DNA of 64,000 bases from the NCBI RefSeq assembly GCF_900112265.1, contig NZ_FOLO01000019.1:1-64000 (forward strand). The letters run 5' to 3'. How positions within the stretch are numbered: the stretch's first letter is position 1; each line of letters starts with the position of its first letter. Both the position numbers and the translations under genes were made by a program. The DNA is from Pseudoalteromonas denitrificans DSM 6059. Lineage in GTDB: Bacteria > Pseudomonadota > Gammaproteobacteria > Enterobacterales > Alteromonadaceae. Shown here piece after piece: positions 1-8,202 of the stretch. The notes beneath the pieces were generated by a model that saw only the letters and a program-made list of their open reading frames with translations, searched no databases and had not been told where the DNA came from.

Positions 1-289
1 ATTATTGCCTCAAGGTGATTTTGTTATCGCGGATAAAGGCTATGATAGTGAAGCGATTAGAAATAAAGTTCGAGAGAGAAATTCAAGCCCTGTGATCCCC
101 AGAAAGCAGAACTCAAAAACGGGTAATGGAGATATAGATTGGTGCTTATATAAATATAGGCACTTAGTTGAAAATGCATTTGCAAGACTGAAACACTTCC
201 GTGCTATAGCTACAAGATATGATAAATTAAAGTTACAGTTTGAAAGTATGCTAGCACTGGCGTGTGCAATGATTTGGCTGCCAATGTGA
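1..289 (+). CDS. IS5-family transposase, C-terminal fragment (cut by window edge)
   Basis: This is the last 95 or so residues of a DDE transposase; the reading frame is open to the left edge, so the 5' part lies outside the window. The visible part has the layout of IS5-family (IS427/IS1031-type) OrfB C-termini: a DKGYDS block near residue 10, an RHLVENAF block carrying the catalytic Glu, then LKHFRAIATRYDK and a hydrophobic AMIWL end. The stop codon sits inside a likely terminal inverted repeat, as is common for this group. The IS may be intact upstream; that cannot be judged here. Confidence 0.85.
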   Translation, partial: LLPQGDFVIADKGYDSEAIRNKVRERNSSPVIPRKQNSKTGNGDIDWCLYKYRHLVENAFARLKHFRAIATRYDKLKLQFESMLALACAMIWLPM

Positions 290-304
290 AAGATCAACAG
301 CCCC
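287..304 (+). repeat. Likely right terminal inverted repeat of the IS
   Basis: The segment reads TGAAAGATCAACAGCCCC. Its reverse complement, GGGGCTGTTGATCTTTCA, resembles the terminal repeats of IS5-family elements. It overlaps the transposase stop codon. The left repeat lies outside the window, so pairing and the target duplication (the next bases are TAG) cannot be confirmed. Confidence 0.6.
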
Positions 305-343
305 TAGTCAATTTCCATCAATTACAAATTATCACAATTTATT

Positions 344-428
344 GCCTATTAAATAATAGGCGTAGCGAGTCAAACATTAAACTCTAATGTGTTCTATCCA
401 AGTTTAATATTTGACTCGTGCGTTTTTT
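344..428 (+). terminator. Two consecutive hairpins, the second an intrinsic terminator
   Basis: A perfect 7-bp hairpin (344-350 with 355-361) is followed by an 18-bp stem with mismatches (366-383 with 401-418) and then a run of seven T on the + strand at 423-429. It therefore terminates plus-strand transcription arriving from the IS or from a gene the IS displaced. It could also slow transcripts from the convergent dUTPase gene, but no T run follows on that strand. Confidence 0.65.
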
Positions 429-439
429 TGAAATAATAC

Positions 440-1060
440 TTATGCAGGATAACGAGATTCTAAACCTTGATATACTAATTTAGAAAAGTCAGGATGCTCC
501 GTATCAAGAGACTTAACAACCTCAACTAAATGCTCATTGTCTTCTAACCCATTCCAAACTTTAATATAACTTCCATCTTTATAACCATGATCTTGCCTAA
601 AGAAATTCAATGTATTTTTACCGACATAACCACAAAACAGGTCGTTCAAATTCATGCCAATTTGTTTCATACAACCTGCAAAAGCTGCAGCATCAAATTC
701 TTTATTAGTAACAGCTGCTCCTGCCAATAATTCTAGTGTTTGTTTGAAGTCATCAGCAGTTTTAGGGACTGACATTTCATCCATTAAAGCATTAGCCAAG
801 TCTTGATAACTTGTCGTACCATCAATACGCAACGCTAAACCAAAATGAAAAATATCAACTAGTTCCAAGATCACTTGTTCAGTATCTGGCGACTGTTTTT
901 TCCACCATTTCCAACCATAGTGATCAAGCATTTCAGCACACTCAACCCAAATAGCACGATTCCATTCAAAACCTTGTTCAAACCACTTCTCATGAATTTT
1001 AGTATTCATAGCATTTTGCATTTCAAGCATAATAGCTATTTTATTCGCACCTGCAGACAT
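440..1060 (-). CDS. Dimeric all-alpha dUTP diphosphatase
   Basis: Predicted all-alpha (type 2, MazG-superfamily) dUTPase of 206 residues. It would hydrolyse dUTP to dUMP and pyrophosphate, supplying dTTP precursor and limiting uracil in DNA. The family signature is visible: ECAEMLDHYGWKWWKK near residues 40-55 and ELVDIFHF near 66-73, supplying the acidic Mg-binding residues of the helical bundle. Length is normal for the family. AGAGAA lies upstream of the chosen ATG. It stands alone on this strand. This enzyme type is frequent in phages and some marine gammaproteobacteria and is unrelated to trimeric Dut. Family assignment is strong; activity is inferred. Confidence 0.8.
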   Translation of the reverse strand: MSAGANKIAIMLEMQNAMNTKIHEKWFEQGFEWNRAIWVECAEMLDHYGWKWWKKQSPDTEQVILELVDIFHFGLALRIDGTTSYQDLANALMDEMSVPKTADDFKQTLELLAGAAVTNKEFDAAAFAGCMKQIGMNLNDLFCGYVGKNTLNFFRQDHGYKDGSYIKVWNGLEDNEHLVEVVKSLDTEHPDFSKLVYQGLESRYPA

Positions 1061-1100
1061 TTTTAATTCTCTATTTAGTGATTATTTGGCAAATTATAAT

Positions 1101-1595
1101 TTATCTTAATTCAAAATCACACTCTTTAACGACCACATAACGCTCTTTAAAGCTTTCACCTGTATTAAATTCAAATCGCATCGAATCTAGTTCAAACCTT
1201 GTATGCGGGTACTTATCAATCCAATTCATGGTAGCGTTACAAATCCCTTCCAATTTATGTAGTCTAAAACTATCAACAATAACAACAGCATAATTTTTCT
1301 CTAAAAAGCTACGTTCAACATTTTCAGACCAATCGGTATTTGCAAAATTTTCTTTTAAGTAGAAGGATAAATCTGAATTATTAGGCCCGGCATTATTTTC
1401 GGGACGTTTTGCTTTTGCTTTTTGAGCAAATTGCAATAATGACTGATTTTTATTAATCGACATTTCACGCTCGCCTGAGCTACAACCTCTGGTTGTATAT
1501 CGCATTTCGCCCGATGAACTGATGCATTTACTTACGTTTTTTTCCGCAAAAGTCAATCCTGAAAACAACAACAACAAAATTAAAAAGTACTTCAT
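1101..1595 (-). CDS. Small secreted protein, DUF4124-like N-terminus
   Basis: A 164-residue protein of unknown function starting MKYFLILLLLFSGLTFA, a clear Sec signal peptide cleaved near residue 17. After it comes KCISSSGEMRYTTRGCSSGE, which resembles the short DUF4124 module (a Cys-flanked strand pair common in secreted proteobacterial proteins). The remainder is charged and has no recognised domain; two further Cys near the C-terminus could form a disulfide. An ATG four codons upstream is possible, but TGAGAA is spaced better for the start used here. Probably periplasmic. Confidence 0.6.
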   Translation of the reverse strand: MKYFLILLLLFSGLTFAEKNVSKCISSSGEMRYTTRGCSSGEREMSINKNQSLLQFAQKAKAKRPENNAGPNNSDLSFYLKENFANTDWSENVERSFLEKNYAVVIVDSFRLHKLEGICNATMNWIDKYPHTRFELDSMRFEFNTGESFKERYVVVKECDFELR

Positions 1596-1733
1596 TTTAG
1601 TTCTCATTTTTATACATAATTACATTACTAATTTTGCCAAAGTATGGCTATGGAAATCAAGTGTTATCAAGTTATTTACAAATTGATAATATTAAAATGT
1701 ATCAAATACGATACAATCATGCTGCATAATTAA

Positions 1734-2105
1734 CTAATCACTCTGCTCATCGCTTTCTATTTCAAAATCAAAAGTTGGTAAAAAGTCCATTTGTGGTGAA
1801 ACAAATGTTTTTCCATCAGGCAAACTCAATAAAACAGCAATACATGGGCCTGGTGTGATTTGTAGTTGTGCAACATGTTCGGAGCCAATGAATTTAAAAT
1901 CATTATTAATATCAGACAATTGATATTGAGTGATATAAACACAAATACTACTATCTGCTTCAGGATTTTCACAAGCATGCGCGACTAAATCTTCATCGAG
2001 GGTAATTTCAATTGATAAATCAGGCTTTTCAAGGTCTCTATTTTGTAAAGTCTCATCTAAAAAAAATAAAGGTAAAGTTAAACTAGTACCTACAGCTAAA
2101 TCCAT
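1734..2105 (-). CDS. Hypothetical acidic protein
   Basis: A 123-residue protein not recognised. It has no signal peptide or membrane segment and is strongly acidic (SDEQSD end, many Asp and Glu). It alternates short hydrophobic stretches typical of a beta-rich fold and has two Cys near residues 50 and 60. It sits between a secreted protein and a VOC protein on the same strand, with gaps over 100 bases, so it is probably transcribed alone. The even coding pattern over the full length supports a real gene. Confidence 0.55.
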   Translation of the reverse strand: MDLAVGTSLTLPLFFLDETLQNRDLEKPDLSIEITLDEDLVAHACENPEADSSICVYITQYQLSDINNDFKFIGSEHVAQLQITPGPCIAVLLSLPDGKTFVSPQMDFLPTFDFEIESDEQSD

Positions 2106-2165
2106 AATAATTTCCTAATCAATATTTTAATATCATCATAGTACCAGATTGTACTTCCAGGTAAT

Positions 2166-2190
2166 AAAAAAGCACCCAAAAAGAGTGCCT
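2166..2190 (-). terminator. Weak intrinsic terminator after the VOC gene
   Basis: On the minus strand a short GC stem (GCAC pairing with GTGC, plus one more pair after a mismatch) is followed by a run of T (plus-strand A at 2166-2171). It lies about 25 bases after the VOC stop codon. Confidence 0.5.
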
Positions 2191-2216
2191 ATATAAATAA
2201 ATCTAGCAATAAATCA

Positions 2217-3017
2217 TTAACTTTTAGTCATCTCACTTTTAATAATCGAGAATACCGCTCCTTGAGGGTCCATTAATACACTAAATCGGCCTACACCAGG
2301 AATATCTGTTGCTGAAACACAAACATCTCCTCCAAGTTCTTCAGTTTTAGCAACGTACTCATCACAATCAGAAACCGAAAAATATATCATCCATTGAGCA
2401 GAAACCTCTTCACTCCACTCTTTAGTCATTTCTAGCATGCCTGCGACAGGGCTATCCTGTTCTACATTAAAAAATAATGTATAGGTCATACCGGATTTAA
2501 TTTCTACTTTCGTTTTCCAGTCAAATAAACCACAATAGAATGCTTTGCTTTTCGCTGCATTTCTAGTGACTAATTCATTCCAGTGCATTGCCCTATGCTC
2601 TTTCAATTTCTTAGCTCCAGGGTGTTTTTCTCCTTGCCATAAAGCAAACATAGCCCCATCAGGTTCACATAATAAGACCATTTTTCCTGCATCACCAACA
2701 GTCATAGGGCCACAAATCACATCAGCCCCTAACTCTCTGGCTTTTAATGTCATCAAATCTACACTTTTTACCGCGATATAATTTAACCAACTGCTAGGTA
2801 CCCCACACTCTATTTGCGATTTATTCATTTGATACATCGCAGCGATATCAAGACCTTCTAACTGCAACATAGTATAAAAGGCATCTTTCTCTATGGGCTG
2901 ATCATCAAAACCCCAACCAAATAACTGAGTATAAAAAGCTTTTCCCTCTTTCCAATTTGATGTGCTTAATTCTGGCCAACAAAAAGTACCTTCGGCATGT
3001 TTATCAAAATTTGCCAT
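2217..3017 (-). CDS. Two-domain VOC (glyoxalase/bleomycin-resistance fold) protein
   Basis: A 266-residue protein with two VOC repeats: residues about 5-125, opening with FCWPELSTSNWKEGKAFYTQLFGW, and about 140-262, opening with HWNELVTRNAAKSKAFYCGLFDW. Each ends in a phrase such as DPQGAVFSIIK or EPDGAMFALWQ typical of the family. VOC proteins include metal-dependent lyases, dioxygenases and antibiotic-binding proteins. The substrate here is not predictable, and the Glu/His metal ligands of glyoxalase I are not clearly conserved. No signal peptide; cytoplasmic. Confidence 0.75.
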   Translation of the reverse strand: MANFDKHAEGTFCWPELSTSNWKEGKAFYTQLFGWGFDDQPIEKDAFYTMLQLEGLDIAAMYQMNKSQIECGVPSSWLNYIAVKSVDLMTLKARELGADVICGPMTVGDAGKMVLLCEPDGAMFALWQGEKHPGAKKLKEHRAMHWNELVTRNAAKSKAFYCGLFDWKTKVEIKSGMTYTLFFNVEQDSPVAGMLEMTKEWSEEVSAQWMIYFSVSDCDEYVAKTEELGGDVCVSATDIPGVGRFSVLMDPQGAVFSIIKSEMTKS

Positions 3018-3136
3018 TCTTATTTTCCTTTTTATTTTTACTTCTTTAAATTAAGAAATAAAAGCTCTTTGCGTGAATATAATTTATCTATAATCTAATG
3101 CTCGTTTATCTTTCATATTTAACTAAAGAGTACGAC

Positions 3137-3727
3137 ATGAAAAAAAATTTGTTTACAACCTTGCTATTAACTTCTCAATTCGCTGTAGCAGGCTCACCAG
3201 CCCCTGTTTCAATAAATACCCAAGATCAATTTTTTAATGCTCTGTCTCAACACTGTGGTAAAGCTTTTCTAGGAAAAGTGACTGTGGGTGGAAGTGACAA
3301 TGATAGCTTTAGCAAAAATGAATTAATTATGCATGTACGCCATTGCAATAAAACCCAAATTCAAATTCCTTTTCACGTTGGTGCTGATGCTTCCCGAACT
3401 TGGTTAATAACAAAAACAGGATCAGGACTCTCTTTAAAGCATGACCACCGCCATAAAAATGGCCTACCTGACGAGTCAACTATGTATGGCGGTCATACAA
3501 ACACTGCAGGTTGGGCTCAAGCACAATCATTTCCAGCAGATCAATATTCAAAAGAATTATTTATAAAAACAGGCATCCCACAATCAATTGGTAATACTTG
3601 GCATATGTATATTTATCCTAAAAAATTTACATATAGACTTACCCGAGAAGGCAGAGAGTTTAATGTAGACTTTGATTTGACAAAATCAATCACTCCACCA
3701 CCCGCACCTTGGGGTTATAAAGATTAA
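3137..3727 (+). CDS. Secreted hypothetical protein
   Basis: A 196-residue protein starting MKKNLFTTLLLTSQFAVAG with a Sec signal peptide (cleavage near residue 19). The start was placed at the ATG after AAAGAG, because the 13 codons before it lack a ribosome site. The mature part contains two Cys (CGKAF and RHCNKT) and an HDHRHKNGLPDE stretch rich in His and Asp that could bind metal. No family is recognised. Its stop codon overlaps that of the convergent gene. Likely periplasmic or extracellular. Confidence 0.6.
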   Translation: MKKNLFTTLLLTSQFAVAGSPAPVSINTQDQFFNALSQHCGKAFLGKVTVGGSDNDSFSKNELIMHVRHCNKTQIQIPFHVGADASRTWLITKTGSGLSLKHDHRHKNGLPDESTMYGGHTNTAGWAQAQSFPADQYSKELFIKTGIPQSIGNTWHMYIYPKKFTYRLTREGREFNVDFDLTKSITPPPAPWGYKD

Positions 3728-4062
3728 TCAGATATAGAGTTACATGTCAGTAATACTTTTAAATTAGGTTGATATCCTCTTGGCACAGTCGGTATTGCAT
3801 CAAAACTTTGCACGCCTGCTAATACCTTTAAAGTATAAGTGCTGCCTTTACATAAAAGAGAGCTATGACGTAATAAAAAAACACTTTGCTGAGTAAAATG
3901 CTGATAAGAATCAGATCTGATTTCTAACTGATATTTAGTATCTGAAAGTTTAATTTGATCATAATAAACTTTATGATCAAAATCATAAAGAGACTCAGCG
4001 GCCACATTAAAATTGCTAAAAAAAACAAAAATTAGAATTAATGTGGCTGTTACTTTTTTCAT
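3724..4062 (-). CDS. Small secreted hypothetical protein
   Basis: A 112-residue protein with a signal peptide (MKKVTATLILIFVFFSNFNVAAE, cleavage near residue 22). The mature part of about 90 residues looks beta-rich and has two Cys (LLCKGS and LLTCNS) positioned for one disulfide. Not recognised. It converges tail to tail with the gene at 3137-3727; the stop codons overlap, so the two could interfere transcriptionally. Confidence 0.55.
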   Translation of the reverse strand: MKKVTATLILIFVFFSNFNVAAESLYDFDHKVYYDQIKLSDTKYQLEIRSDSYQHFTQQSVFLLRHSSLLCKGSTYTLKVLAGVQSFDAIPTVPRGYQPNLKVLLTCNSISD

Positions 4063-4152
4063 TTTAAATTCCTTTTATCAATATAGGAACAAACACTACT
4101 TTAGCTTATGATTAAAATCAACTCACTCAAATAAATTTTAGTAAACAAAAAG

Positions 4153-4188
4153 AAAAGGCTCATTATTTTTCAATAATGAACCTTTTTA
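4153..4188. terminator. Hairpin terminator, probably bidirectional
   Basis: AAAGG and CATTAT pair with ATAATG and CCTTT around a short T-rich loop, and a T run follows on both strands. It lies about 20 bases after the stop of the minus-strand ODP-like gene. Confidence 0.7.
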
Positions 4189-4204
4189 AGAAGACAACTT
4201 AAAT

Positions 4205-4933
4205 TTATGCACAGCCCACATCAAGCTTTTCGAACCAAGTTAAAAATTCCTGCACAGCTTCCCCTTTAAATATTCGACCATGCTGAGGTGCCATCATTTC
4301 AATATCAAGCTCTTTAACCCGAGAAATCCAATTCAGTTTAGCCCTATTTGAAGGCATCCAACGACGATGAAAGTATTCCATATGTGGAATGTGCTCTGCA
4401 AAATTCTCCACAAACATTGGCACATCCCCTTTTTCAAGAGCAGCGCCAAGATCACCACTCATTAAAATTTTAGCTTCAGCATCATATACGTTAAAATTTC
4501 CCGATGAATGTAAATAATGAGCAGGAATAAGTCTAAAGGTATTACTACCAAGCTTTATTTCACCACCTTCATCTTTAACAGGCATGAATTCAATATTTTC
4601 CATACCAAAATGACGAATAAAGCCCTCCCATAACCAAGGAGCATAAAGCTTTGCATTAGGTATAGTTTTATCCCATAAACCTAGTGAAGAGATAATGTCA
4701 GGGTCTTGATGTGAGGCAAATAAAGTCGTTAAATTTTTTAAATCTGTATAACCTAAAATACCCGTTAACATAGGTGAAAAAAGCTCTATTCCACCAGGAT
4801 CAAGCAACATAGACTCCGTATCGCTACAAATAAGATATTGGTTAGTATCTATAATTTTTTCTGGCTTTGACTCATCACGGCCAAAAACCACCCACTTATG
4901 ATGCTTTCCTTCATAAATTACACTTGATTTCAT
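4205..4933 (-). CDS. MBL-fold diiron protein (ODP / flavodiiron-type core)
   Basis: A 242-residue metallo-beta-lactamase-fold protein of the oxygen-binding diiron protein (ODP) type. The metal-ligand pattern is H75-x-D77-x-D79, H142, D161 and H218. Spacings of 62 residues between D79 and H142 and 18 between H142 and D161 match the flavodiiron signature; the usual Glu is replaced by D77. There is no flavodoxin domain, so it is not a full flavodiiron reductase. Single-domain ODPs have been linked to iron/oxygen sensing with chemotaxis proteins. It lies 56 bases after a soluble MCP-like gene on the same strand, supporting such a sensing role here. Family is well supported; the sensor role is inferred. 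Confidence 0.8.
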   Translation of the reverse strand: MKSSVIYEGKHHKWVVFGRDESKPEKIIDTNQYLICSDTESMLLDPGGIELFSPMLTGILGYTDLKNLTTLFASHQDPDIISSLGLWDKTIPNAKLYAPWLWEGFIRHFGMENIEFMPVKDEGGEIKLGSNTFRLIPAHYLHSSGNFNVYDAEAKILMSGDLGAALEKGDVPMFVENFAEHIPHMEYFHRRWMPSNRAKLNWISRVKELDIEMMAPQHGRIFKGEAVQEFLTWFEKLDVGCA

Positions 4934-4989
4934 TTTTTATTCCATTTGTAGTAAATCTAAGTAAACTTTTCTACAGCTAATAACCTTTA

Positions 4990-5619
4990 TTAACTTCTCA
5001 CTTTTATTTTCTGTAATTGAGACAGGGTGCTTAAATTAATTGAAATCGCAGACTTTATTCTTAAAGCTGCAGAAGCAATATAATCAGAAACCGATTCTAA
5101 ACTATCGCAATACTCACCAGCCTGTGATGCCTCTACTCGAGAAGTAACAGCTATATATTCCGCAGCACGCATTTGCTGTCTTATTTCTTCAAACTGGAGT
5201 GTTAATGCCTGCATTTCACTATTAAAACGCGTAAGACTTTCTCTTAATATTTGTGTGGCATCATTTCGGATTTTTTTTATTTCTGTATAACCTCCCTCAT
5301 TCAATAAATACGCTTTATTAATATGATGTTCAAATTGCGATGCTCTTAATTGCCCCAAAGCGAGTTTGAACAATAAATTTGAATGTTGATTTATTTCTTG
5401 TGTCGTTTGAATTGTCTTTGTTGAAAACTCATCAATAAAGTTAGTAATCGATTTAAAACCGAGTGCGGCTTCTCCAGCTCTAATAGCAACAACACGCGCA
5501 TTTTTTGCAGCGAGTGATAAATTTTTTGCTTCAACAAGAATGATATCTAACTGCGCAACGACAGTTGCTACAATAATGAAACATCCTATTTCTTGATTGT
5601 TTTCAATGTGAACAGTCAT
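4990..5619 (-). CDS. Soluble methyl-accepting-chemotaxis-like protein
   Basis: A 209-residue protein with no convincing membrane segment; only residues 12-28 are mildly hydrophobic. Residues 39-55 (KNARVVAIRAGEAALGF) match the hairpin-tip core of MCP signalling domains (consensus NAxxEAARAGExGxGF). Heptad-rich helices lie on both sides, and a second VEASQAGE stretch is near residue 160. It is much shorter than ordinary MCPs and has no ligand-binding module of its own. It is the first gene of a likely operon with the ODP-like diiron protein, which could act as its sensor. Whether it still binds CheA/CheW is unknown, since the tip is divergent. Confidence 0.6.
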   Translation of the reverse strand: MTVHIENNQEIGCFIIVATVVAQLDIILVEAKNLSLAAKNARVVAIRAGEAALGFKSITNFIDEFSTKTIQTTQEINQHSNLLFKLALGQLRASQFEHHINKAYLLNEGGYTEIKKIRNDATQILRESLTRFNSEMQALTLQFEEIRQQMRAAEYIAVTSRVEASQAGEYCDSLESVSDYIASAALRIKSAISINLSTLSQLQKIKVRS

Positions 5620-5857
5620 ATTTAGCTATTTTATTTGGGTCATAGCTAAAGCATAGAAACAATTTAAAATTTTGCAGAATAATTTTAAATAATTTTTATT
5701 TAATCAAATAAAATCAACTTAATTTAATTCATTTTAATGAACTTAGTTAAAAACAAGAGATTAACTAGAGCCATAAGCGTATCTAAGGTAAAGTACGCGT
5801 TATAACTTCGAATAAAAAATATATTATTACGTCGCTTAAGCACAGGAAATAAATTAA

Positions 5858-6241
5858 ATGTCTGAAATCCAATTTTTAAATGTTGATTTAGAATTAGAAT
5901 CTAAAAATGATATCAGCATACTAGTGAACGAACTTGCAAAAAAAACAACGATATTACATTTTGATAAAGATGATTACCGACACTTTGCGCGTATAGAAGC
6001 TAATTCAGACATCACTAGTCCAGACCAAGCAATTAATCATTTATGTGAACAACTAGAATCATGTTCTCGCGAAGCATTAAAACAATGGTTAAGCTGTAAA
6101 AAACGCACTTTTGATATTGGTTTTCAGTCAGGCAGAAACCCTAAATGCTTTAATCAAGCCATCAAATCTGACACCCTATTACGTATATCAGCGATTGATG
6201 CTGGTATCGAAATTACAATTTACCCTCTAGGAAATAAATAA
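5858..6241 (+). CDS. Hypothetical cytoplasmic protein
   Basis: A 127-residue protein with no signal peptide or membrane segment. It has a mixed alpha/beta appearance: an amphipathic opening, a helix with CEQLESCSREALKQW near residues 64-80, and a short beta C-terminus. It reads like a small conserved protein with an N-terminal strand pattern (FLNVDLELES), but no family was recognised. It is divergent from the MCP-like gene and separated by an AT-rich gap of about 240 bases. Confidence 0.5.
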   Translation: MSEIQFLNVDLELESKNDISILVNELAKKTTILHFDKDDYRHFARIEANSDITSPDQAINHLCEQLESCSREALKQWLSCKKRTFDIGFQSGRNPKCFNQAIKSDTLLRISAIDAGIEITIYPLGNK

Positions 6242-6324
6242 AACGAAGCCAATAAAGTATTACACACCTTAATTAGCTTAGTATAAAATGCCACTTCAAA
6301 TGATTGAATAGACATATACTGAAG

Positions 6325-7950
6325 TTAATTACTCCAAATTACATCGACATACTCAGGATGATCAACATAAGGGTTTCTATTACCCTGATGATTAAATCCA
6401 GCTTGATTTCTGTCAATTTCTTTTTGACTGACCGGATCGTTTTTATGCCAGCGCAATAACATCGCAATCACCCAAGGTTTAAATACTTGGGTCTCAGTAC
6501 CATCCAAAATTGCAGCCCCATAAGTACTATTGTTAGTCCAACCTGAAATAACATCTTCATAGCGTGTTGCAATGTACAAATGCGCACGCGCTAAATCACC
6601 TTTAAATTCATCAATTGGTTCAAATACCGTACCTGTATAACCTAAATCAGTTTTAGCAGAACCCAGTTTACTATTATTTGTTGAAGTAAAACTCGCAGTA
6701 CCCACTTCTCCATATGGATAAGCACTTCGTTTTGAATTTACAAAACCATCCGTTGCAAAAATATGATGTACATCTGAATTCATAGGTTCAATTTTTCCAC
6801 CAAACCAACTTTTAGGGAATGAATGCTCACGATTATAACATCCACCTTCGGAACTATAATTACCACACTGGTCTGATACTTTTGTATATGTGTAGCTTTC
6901 AGTAGCAAGAGGTTTTTCAGAATACATGTCTAATATTGAGCCATCTTTTTCATAATAAGTATCCAGTGAATGTGCCTCATAAAAAGTCCATAAAGCCGAA
7001 TATCCCTTAGTTGTATGACTTTTAATTATATTATGTAATGCTGTTTTTAATGCAAAACCCGTTTTACCTGTTGCGGTCTCATAATAACTTCCAGGATCTG
7101 TGTTACCACCACCTGTATCTGTACTTCCAATTGAGAACGTTTTTGTTTCAGTTGTTGTGAATGTTGCACCTGAAGCTAATGAAGTACCAGAAACCGATAA
7201 GTCATAAGACCCATTTCCAAATGAACAGCAAATTCCATCACCATAACTATCATTAATAGTAAAGCTGTAATCACCATCAACTAAACAAAATGTCTCATTA
7301 TAGGTTTTATCATTTGCTAAATTACTTCCCTGAGCAATTTCAACTGAACTTGCATTTTTTAAATTCCAACTTGTTTCATAACCATATTTATCAGTTGTTA
7401 AACTAAATGCTAAGCTCGTATCCGCACAATTATTGGTATCAGGATCTGGGACTGTTGCCGCTCTAGGTTGAAAATCATCAATGTAAACTATTTCAGAACC
7501 ATCAAATCCAGCAGCATCATAAAAACGAAAACCCACTGCAATATTTTTGCTACTACTTGCCGTATAATTAAAAGAAACCTGCTGCCATTGGTTTACTAAG
7601 TTTTCATTTGAATAATTTTGGTAACCATCAATATATAACCTTGCTTTAACATTCCCTTCTGTATGATATACCCAAGTAGAAAAAGCATATGTTTTACCAC
7701 TCTCTACAGCAACTAATTGTTGAAAATCGGTAGAACCTTGTGTGCTGGTGTTAACAGAAATAGCAATTGAATTAAGGCCTTCCTTCACAATAGTTGTATT
7801 TTGACTCAAACTAATGCCTGTATCTATTGTTGTCCATGCAGACGGAACACCATTAGACCAAGTTTCAAAATTACCATTTGTAACACCTGCAATTGCAGTT
7901 ACATGCATTAACGCAAGCAAGCTCAGCGCTAATTTATTTTTATACTTCAC
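6325..7950 (-). CDS. Secreted endonuclease I with N-terminal carbohydrate-binding-like domain
   Basis: A 541-residue extracellular nuclease. After a signal peptide (residues 1-22) comes a jelly-roll module at about 23-165 of the CBM_4_9/CenC type (NGNFETWSNGVPSAW opening, YIDDFQPR ending). Next is a Cys-containing module at about 172-275 with the YGDGICCSFGNGSYDL phrase seen in secreted marine proteins. The C-terminal endonuclease I domain (about 290-541) has the REHSFPKSWFGG catalytic His region and the SDVHHIFATDGFVNSKR motif. It should cut extracellular DNA or RNA for nutrient scavenging or biofilm turnover. It is longer than plain EndA/Vvn enzymes (about 230 residues), because of the added binding modules. 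Transcribed alone. Confidence 0.85.
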   Translation of the reverse strand: MKYKNKLALSLLALMHVTAIAGVTNGNFETWSNGVPSAWTTIDTGISLSQNTTIVKEGLNSIAISVNTSTQGSTDFQQLVAVESGKTYAFSTWVYHTEGNVKARLYIDGYQNYSNENLVNQWQQVSFNYTASSSKNIAVGFRFYDAAGFDGSEIVYIDDFQPRAATVPDPDTNNCADTSLAFSLTTDKYGYETSWNLKNASSVEIAQGSNLANDKTYNETFCLVDGDYSFTINDSYGDGICCSFGNGSYDLSVSGTSLASGATFTTTETKTFSIGSTDTGGGNTDPGSYYETATGKTGFALKTALHNIIKSHTTKGYSALWTFYEAHSLDTYYEKDGSILDMYSEKPLATESYTYTKVSDQCGNYSSEGGCYNREHSFPKSWFGGKIEPMNSDVHHIFATDGFVNSKRSAYPYGEVGTASFTSTNNSKLGSAKTDLGYTGTVFEPIDEFKGDLARAHLYIATRYEDVISGWTNNSTYGAAILDGTETQVFKPWVIAMLLRWHKNDPVSQKEIDRNQAGFNHQGNRNPYVDHPEYVDVIWSN

Positions 7951-8202
7951 TGTGAACTCCTTTATTATTTAAGTAGATTAAAATTAATAATCGGGTTAAT
8001 TACAACACCAAAAATTAATCTTACATTAACAATTAAGTAACATCAAAAAATAATTAGAGTAAGTACTTAATGATTGTTGCGATTATCGCATTAAAAATGG
8101 GAGTAGCATTACCATATAAAATGTTCTTTTAACGGATAAAACAATAAAATGGCGCTAATCTGTATATAATAAAATTATTATAAACATAAGAAAAAGAAGC
8201 TC

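Noticed and set aside
40..297. 85-codon frame on the minus strand over the transposase
   Set aside because: Antisense shadow of the IS5-family transposase fragment, which is recognised on the + strand.
4205..4933. Beta-lactamase or glyoxalase II assignment for the MBL-fold gene
   Set aside because: The HxHxDH motif of those enzymes is absent; the HxDxD pattern with 62- and 18-residue spacings fits the flavodiiron/ODP branch.
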